Positions 6,383-9,540 of a stretch of 9,540 bases of DNA are shown here, in pieces. Every line of letters begins with the position of its first letter. The first letter of the stretch is position 1. The notes under the pieces were generated by a model. That model worked only from the letters and a program-made list of their open reading frames with translations, did no database searches and was not told where the DNA came from. Source of the stretch: Mariprofundaceae bacterium. Lineage in GTDB: Bacteria; Pseudomonadota; Zetaproteobacteria; Mariprofundales; Mariprofundaceae. Position numbers and translations under genes: made by a program. The stretch spans positions 1-9,540 of the forward strand of contig JALVTX010000094.1 in assembly GCA_027035825.1 (NCBI GenBank), in the 5' to 3' direction.

Positions 6383-6385
6383 AAT
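6357..6385 (+). promoter_or_regulatory. Candidate sigma-70 promoter for the second DUF2892 gene
   Basis: CAGACA (6357-6362, four of six matches to TTGACA) and TAGAAT (6380-6385, five of six matches to TATAAT) are separated by exactly 17 bases, predicting transcription from about 6391-6393. The weak -35 and the overlapping palindrome suit an activator-dependent promoter. The -10 overlaps the regulator's stop codon. Confidence 0.5.
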
Positions 6386-6412
6386 GCGCTTATCCAACAA
6401 AGGAGGCTGACC

Positions 6413-6607
6413 ATGAAAACGAACGAGGGAACCATTGACCGGATTCTGCGCGTGCTGGTCGGCATCGCGCTCATCAGCATCGTGTTCGTGGGGCCGAAGA
6501 CGCCCTGGGGCTGGATCGGCGTGGTGCCGCTGGTGACGGGTCTGGTGGGCGTGTGCCCGCTGTACTCGATCCTGGGCATCAACACCTGCCCGGCGCACAA
6601 GAGCTGA
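6413..6607 (+). CDS. DUF2892 (YgaP-type) small membrane protein, second copy
   Basis: A 64-residue DUF2892 protein: MKTNEGTIDRILRVLVG opening, two hydrophobic helices (about 10-28 and 32-50), then the family signature GVCPLYSILGINTCP with two cysteines near the C-terminus. It is closer to the family consensus than the copy at 1874. SD AAAGGAGG at 6399-6406 is strong, with a six-base gap. It appears to be a monocistronic unit with its own promoter upstream and a strong terminator 11 bases downstream. Its leader AGGAGGCTGAC (6401-6411) is identical to that before the YgaP-like gene (2231-2241). Function is unknown; association with rhodanese partners in the membrane is inference. Confidence 0.9.
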   Translation: MKTNEGTIDRILRVLVGIALISIVFVGPKTPWGWIGVVPLVTGLVGVCPLYSILGINTCPAHKS

Positions 6608-6618
6608 CATGGACGCGA

Positions 6619-6648
6619 GACGGACGCCTGTTTGGCGTCCGTCCTTTT
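6619..6648 (+). terminator. Strong intrinsic terminator
   Basis: GACGGACGCC (6619-6628) pairs perfectly with GGCGTCCGTC (6634-6643) around the loop TGTTT, followed by CTTTT. The 10-bp GC-rich stem with a U-tract 11 bases after the DUF2892 stop is a textbook Rho-independent terminator. Confidence 0.88.
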
Positions 6649-6671
6649 GCATGAAATACGGCCGCGCAAAC

Positions 6672-6697
6672 AGTCCATGGACGGACTTTTTGCGATG
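6672..6697 (-). repeat. Solo end of the intergenic mosaic repeat
   Basis: Bases 6672-6695 are the exact reverse complement of 4307-4330 (24 of 24 bases), and the match continues through GCGATG at 6692-6697. The core includes CCATGGACGG. It can fold as an 11-position stem with one mismatch (GCAAACAGTCC with GGACTTTTTGC, 6666-6692). It lies between the terminator and the sqr leader. Confidence 0.75.
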
Positions 6698-6796
6698 ACA
6701 TCACCAGTTTGCGCCCAAGGCGCACAGGCGGGCGAGACGATTGGCCCGACAACACGGGGCATGAACCCCGAACGAAGAAGAACGGAGGAAACAACC
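6698..6796 (+). promoter_or_regulatory. sqr leader region with two small hairpins
   Basis: This stretch holds no supported gene. Two hairpins are visible: TGCGCC/GGCGCA (6710-6715 with 6719-6724, loop CAA) and CGGGG/CCCCG (6755-6759 with 6766-6770, loop CATGAA), the latter 14 bases before the SD. A degenerate match to the operator at 6344 occurs at 6691-6705 (TGCGA-TGACA-TCACC, 11 of 15 identical). I could not recognise a clear -35/-10 pair, although the terminator at 6619 implies that sqr needs its own promoter. Confidence 0.3.
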
Positions 6797-8077
6797 ATGG
6801 CACATGTGGTCATCATGGGCGCGGGCATCGGGGGCATGCCGGCGGCTTACGAAATGAAGGAAGCCCTGAACAAGCTGGGAGGCAACCACGAGGTGACGGT
6901 GGTCTCGAACGTGGATTATTTTCACTTCACGCCGTCCAATCCGTGGGTGGCCGTCGGCTGGCGTCGCCGCGAGGACATCACCTTCCCCTGCGAGCCCTAC
7001 CTGAAAAAGAAGAAAATCAACTTCATCCCGCACGGCGTGGAGAAGGTCGTGCCGGAGGAGAACAAGCTGGAGCTGGCCAACGGCGAAACGTTGAACTACG
7101 ACTACCTCATCGTCGCCACGGGTCCGCGGCTGGCCTTCGAGCTGGTCGAGGGCCAGGGGCCGGACAAGTACACCCAGTCCATCTGCCACGTGGATCACGC
7201 CGAGAAGGCCCTGGAGAAGTTCGAGGAGTTCTGCAAGAACCCGGGGCCGGTGGTCATCGGCGCGGTGCAGGGCGTGTCCTGCTACGGCCCGGCCTATGAG
7301 TTCGCGATGATCCTGGACACCGAGCTGCGCAAGCGTCGCATCCGCGACAAGGTGCCGATGACCTTCATCACGCCCGAGCCCTACATCGGGCACCTGGGCC
7401 TGGGCGGCGTGGAGGATTCCAAGCTGCTGCTGGAATCCGAGTTCCGCAAGCGGGACATCAAGTTCATCACCAACTGCAAGACGACGAAGATCGAGGAAGA
7501 CAAGATCCACTACGAGGAAGTGGATCGCAACGGCGAAACCATCGCCAGCGGCGAGCTGCCGCACAAGTTCTCGATGCTGATGCCGGCCTTCCGCGGCGTG
7601 AACGCGCTGGTGGGCGTGGAGAAGCTGACCAACCCGATGGGCTTCATCGTCATCAACGAGTACCAGCAAAACCCGACCTACACCAACGTCTATGGCACGG
7701 GCGTGATCGTGGCCATTCCGCCGGTGGAGGCCACGCCGCTGCCGGTGGGCACGCCGAAGACGGGCTTCATGATCGAGTCCATGACCACGGCGGCGGTGCA
7801 CAACATCATCCACGACCTGAAGGGCGAGGCGCCGGAGAAGGTCGGCACCTGGGCGGCCGTCTGCCTGGCCGACATGGGCGACACCGGCATCGCCTTCGTG
7901 GCCGACCCGCAGATCCCGCCGCGCAACGTGGCCTGGGCCAAGCACGGCCGCTGGGTGCACCTGGCCAAGATCGGCTTCGAGAAATACTTCATCCGCAAGA
8001 TGAAGAAGGGCACCTCGGAGCCGTTCTACGAGAAGGCCATCATGGCCAAGCTGGGGCTCACGCGCCTGAAAGGCTGA
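6797..8077 (+). CDS. sqr: Sulfide:quinone oxidoreductase
   Basis: Membrane-associated flavoprotein of 426 residues that oxidises H2S to persulfide/polysulfide sulfur and reduces quinone. The N-terminal FAD-binding motif is VVIMGAGIGGMPAAYEM (4-20), followed by the SQR signature SNPWVAVGW (47-55), ATGPRLAFE (107-115), and a C-terminal amphipathic membrane-binding region ending RKMKKGTSEPFYEK. The three redox cysteines of the A. ferrooxidans enzyme (Cys128, Cys160, Cys356) correspond to Cys130 (QSICHVDHA), Cys162 (GVSCYGPAYE) and Cys356 (AAVCLADMGD), all in matching context. Similarity to that type I enzyme appears along the whole length, which separates it from flavocytochrome c sulfide dehydrogenase. 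ATG 6797 has GGAGG at 6784-6788; an in-frame extension to 6632 runs through the terminator and repeat and is rejected. It is followed directly by an intrinsic terminator, so it is probably monocistronic. Confidence 0.94.
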   Translation: MAHVVIMGAGIGGMPAAYEMKEALNKLGGNHEVTVVSNVDYFHFTPSNPWVAVGWRRREDITFPCEPYLKKKKINFIPHGVEKVVPEENKLELANGETLNYDYLIVATGPRLAFELVEGQGPDKYTQSICHVDHAEKALEKFEEFCKNPGPVVIGAVQGVSCYGPAYEFAMILDTELRKRRIRDKVPMTFITPEPYIGHLGLGGVEDSKLLLESEFRKRDIKFITNCKTTKIEEDKIHYEEVDRNGETIASGELPHKFSMLMPAFRGVNALVGVEKLTNPMGFIVINEYQQNPTYTNVYGTGVIVAIPPVEATPLPVGTPKTGFMIESMTTAAVHNIIHDLKGEAPEKVGTWAAVCLADMGDTGIAFVADPQIPPRNVAWAKHGRWVHLAKIGFEKYFIRKMKKGTSEPFYEKAIMAKLGLTRLKG

Positions 8078-8096
8078 GGCAGGAACACCTGGATGC

Positions 8097-8124
8097 AGGA
8101 AGGCGGCCTTGCGCCGCCTTCCTT
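8097..8124 (+). terminator. Intrinsic terminator of sqr
   Basis: AGGAAGGCGGC (8097-8107) pairs perfectly with GCCGCCTTCCT (8113-8123) around the loop CTTGC, followed by a modest T-rich tail (TTGTCTTG). It starts 20 bases after the sqr stop. Confidence 0.82.
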
Positions 8125-8160
8125 GTCTTGACCCGGGAATCACGGAGGCGATCAACGGAC

Positions 8161-8736
8161 ATGCGGGAAGAATGGGAAGGGCGCTACCATCGCGGCGAAA
8201 CCGGCTGGGATCGCGGCGGCCCCAGCCCGGCGCTGGTGGACTTCATTCGCGTCGCGGGCGATGCCCGCCGGGTGCTCGTGCCCGGTTGCGGTCGCGGGCA
8301 CGAGGTGGTGGCGCTGGCTGGCCGGGGTCTGGATGTCACGGCCGTGGACATCGCCCGTCCCGCCGTGCAGGCGCTGGAGGCGCGGCTGGCCGAGCGCGGC
8401 CGGCGGGCGCGCGTCACATGCGCCGACCTGTTCGCCTGGGAGCCGGATGCGCCGTTCGATGCGATCTATGAGCAAACCTGCCTGTGCGCCATTCCGATCG
8501 AGCGGCGCGCGGACTACGAGGCGCGGCTGTATCGCTGGTTGAAGCCGGGAGGGCTGCTGTTCGCGCTGTTCATGCAGACGGGGCTTACGGGCGGCCCGCC
8601 CTTCCACTGCGACCTGCTGGACATGCGCGGCTTGTTCGCGGACGCGCGCTGGGACTGGCCGGCGGACGCGCCAGAGCTCGTGCCGCACCGCAACGGACGA
8701 TTCGAGCTCGCCTACGCCCTGAGGAGGAAACCATGA
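8161..8736 (+). CDS. TPMT-like SAM-dependent methyltransferase
   Basis: Class I SAM-dependent methyltransferase of 191 residues resembling the thiopurine/thiol S-methyltransferase family. It opens with WEGRYHRGETGWDRGGPSP (5-23), the substrate-side signature of the family. Motif I is RVLVPGCGRGHEVVALA (37-53) and the acidic ribose contact is Asp63 in VTAVDIA. Later come FDAIYEQTCLCAIP, RWLKPGGLLFALF and GGPPFHCD, all typical. The start at 8161 is preferred over TTG 8128, which lies in the terminator tail; GGAGG at 8144-8148 is 12 bases away, rather far. The stop overlaps the next start (ATGA). Next to sqr, a sulfide, thiol or selenium/tellurium acceptor is conceivable, but substrate specificity cannot be read from sequence. 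Confidence 0.85.
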   Translation: MREEWEGRYHRGETGWDRGGPSPALVDFIRVAGDARRVLVPGCGRGHEVVALAGRGLDVTAVDIARPAVQALEARLAERGRRARVTCADLFAWEPDAPFDAIYEQTCLCAIPIERRADYEARLYRWLKPGGLLFALFMQTGLTGGPPFHCDLLDMRGLFADARWDWPADAPELVPHRNGRFELAYALRRKP

Positions 8737-9257
8737 TCCGTCCAATCGCCCCGCTCGCCCTCGTCCGCGCGGCATCCCTGGCCCCGTGGAGCCTCGGCGC
8801 ATGGCTGCTCGCGGGGACGACCGCGTTCGCCGATCCGCTGGATTACGACAGCTACGTGCGGCAAGACCCGCGCGACTTCTGGATGAGCCGGGGCGATTTC
8901 GGCTGGCTGCTGGTGGACTATGGCCTGTTCGCGCTCAGCGTCGTCGCGGCGGGCTGGGTGGCGCGCAAGCGGCCCGACCTCTGGCTGGCCGTGGAGCGCC
9001 GCTTGCGCGCTCCGCTGGCCGCCCTGCGCGCCGCGGCCGACGCCCGGGGCGGCTGGGATTCCGCGACCGGCACGCTGCTGCACGCGGGCCGCATCCTGCT
9101 GGGCGTGCTGATGCTGGCGGCGTGGGTCTTTGTCTGCCAGTGGCTGCGTCACATCGGGCTGGGCGCGCTGGCCATGGCGGGGCTGGCGTTGGCGGGGCTG
9201 GCGTTGGCGGGCCTGGTGCTCGTGCGGAGCCTGCGCGCCGCGGAGCATCCGGCATGA
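8733..9257 (+). CDS. Unrecognised membrane protein with N-terminal signal-like segment
   Basis: A 174-residue protein not assigned to a family. Residues 1-33 look like a signal peptide or first membrane helix (AWLLAGTTAFA before Asp34). A polar stretch follows (DYDSYVRQDPRDFWMSRGDF, 36-55), then hydrophobic helices at about 57-76, 112-133 and 137-165. Between the second and third is a basic, Ala-rich cytoplasmic-type loop (about 78-108). The last helix is built from an AGLAL repeat encoded by a 15-bp tandem repeat. SD GAGGAGG at 8721-8727 and the ATGA overlap with the methyltransferase fix the start. It overlaps the following gene in the same way, so the three form one translational unit. No function is proposed. 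Confidence 0.75.
   Translation: MIRPIAPLALVRAASLAPWSLGAWLLAGTTAFADPLDYDSYVRQDPRDFWMSRGDFGWLLVDYGLFALSVVAAGWVARKRPDLWLAVERRLRAPLAALRAAADARGGWDSATGTLLHAGRILLGVLMLAAWVFVCQWLRHIGLGALAMAGLALAGLALAGLVLVRSLRAAEHPA
9176..9216 (+). repeat. 15-bp in-frame tandem repeat in a membrane helix
   Basis: GGCGGGGCTGGCGTT occurs at 9176-9190 and 9191-9205, with a diverged partial third unit at 9206-9216. It encodes repeated AGLAL in the last transmembrane helix of the 8733 gene. Copy number could vary by slippage without breaking the frame. Confidence 0.75.
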
Positions 9258-9540
9258 CGCGCCTGGCCGACTTCGCCGGCCTGGCGCTGCTGCTCGCCGT
9301 CTGCTGGCGCGGCTACCGCTATCGCGCCCCGTGGTTTTCGGCCATCGCGGCGCGGCTGCTGCGCGCAAGCCGCGGCCGCGGCTTCTTCCGCCGGTTCATC
9401 CTTCTGGCCCCGATCTTCGTCGGCTGGCTGCTCCTCTGTCACTGGACGGACGTGAAGGGCTGGCACGCCACGGCGGCGGGCCTGATGGCGCTGGCCATGA
9501 CCGTGGGGCTGGACGCGATGCGCCAGTTCGAGGAAGCCGC
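9254..9540 (+). CDS. Unrecognised membrane protein (3' partial)
   Basis: An open frame of 95 complete codons running off the right edge. It starts MTRLADFAGLALLLAVCWRG and has three hydrophobic segments at about 5-17, 50-62 and 72-87; between the first two lies a strongly basic stretch (RLLRASRGRGFFRR, about 34-47). The last visible residues are QFEEAA. Its ATG overlaps the stop of the previous gene (ATGA), with GGAG at 9242-9245 as SD. I do not recognise the family. Together with the previous gene it may form a two-component membrane assembly, which is inference from coupling only. Confidence 0.65.
   Translation, partial: MTRLADFAGLALLLAVCWRGYRYRAPWFSAIAARLLRASRGRGFFRRFILLAPIFVGWLLLCHWTDVKGWHATAAGLMALAMTVGLDAMRQFEEA

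Noticed and set aside
5231..6652. 473-codon open frame on the minus strand
   Set aside because: Antisense to the DUF302, regulator and DUF2892 genes, which have clear family motifs; composition is shadow-like and it runs through the terminator at 6619.
6632..6796. N-terminal extension of sqr by 55 codons
   Set aside because: It would begin inside the terminator hairpin and cross the repeat; the FAD motif begins right after ATG 6797, which has a good SD.
6701..8155. 484-codon open frame on the minus strand
   Set aside because: Antisense to sqr, which is unambiguous; no domain recognised.
8128..8160. TTG start extending the methyltransferase by 11 codons
   Set aside because: It sits in the sqr terminator tail and adds no family-conserved residues; ATG 8161 matches the usual N-terminus better.

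Overview
The window is high-GC and densely packed, with almost every gene on the + strand and many ATGA stop/start overlaps. Its content suggests a chemolithotrophic or facultative sulfide-oxidising proteobacterium, probably gamma or beta. The clearest marker is a sulfide:quinone oxidoreductase (SQR) of the Acidithiobacillus ferrooxidans type, accompanied by a persulfide dioxygenase, three rhodanese-domain proteins, a TauE/SafE-type anion exporter and a Crp/Fnr-type regulator. The species cannot be named from the sequence alone.

Layout. (1) 1-2095: the C-terminal part of an RND efflux permease, cut by the left edge, overlapping a small DUF2892 membrane protein. (2) 2096-2243: a spacer with an 11-bp inverted repeat. 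(3) 2244-4301: a YgaP-like rhodanese/membrane fusion, then the persulfide dioxygenase, a tiny upstream ORF, and the TauE/SafE permease. (4) 4302-4485: a cluster of hairpins that looks like a mosaic intergenic repeat element. (5) 4486-6382: an exported rhodanese, a cytoplasmic rhodanese, a DUF302 protein and the Crp/Fnr regulator. (6) 6413-6607: a second stand-alone DUF2892 protein, preceded by a class II-like Crp/Fnr promoter and followed by a strong intrinsic terminator. (7) 6797-8077: sqr, closed by another intrinsic terminator. (8) 8161-9540: a TPMT-like methyltransferase coupled to two unrecognised membrane proteins, the last cut by the right edge.

How the genes may work together (inference from family knowledge). 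SQR oxidises sulfide to persulfide or polysulfide and passes electrons to quinone. Rhodaneses move sulfane sulfur between carriers such as glutathione and sulfite. The dioxygenase oxidises glutathione persulfide to sulfite, and TauE may export sulfite or another sulfur oxyanion. DUF2892 and DUF302 proteins are recurrent companions without a settled role. The Crp/Fnr protein carries a cysteine cluster and is a candidate sulfide/persulfide or redox sensor for the locus. No CRISPR array, tRNA, rRNA, transposase or integrase was seen.
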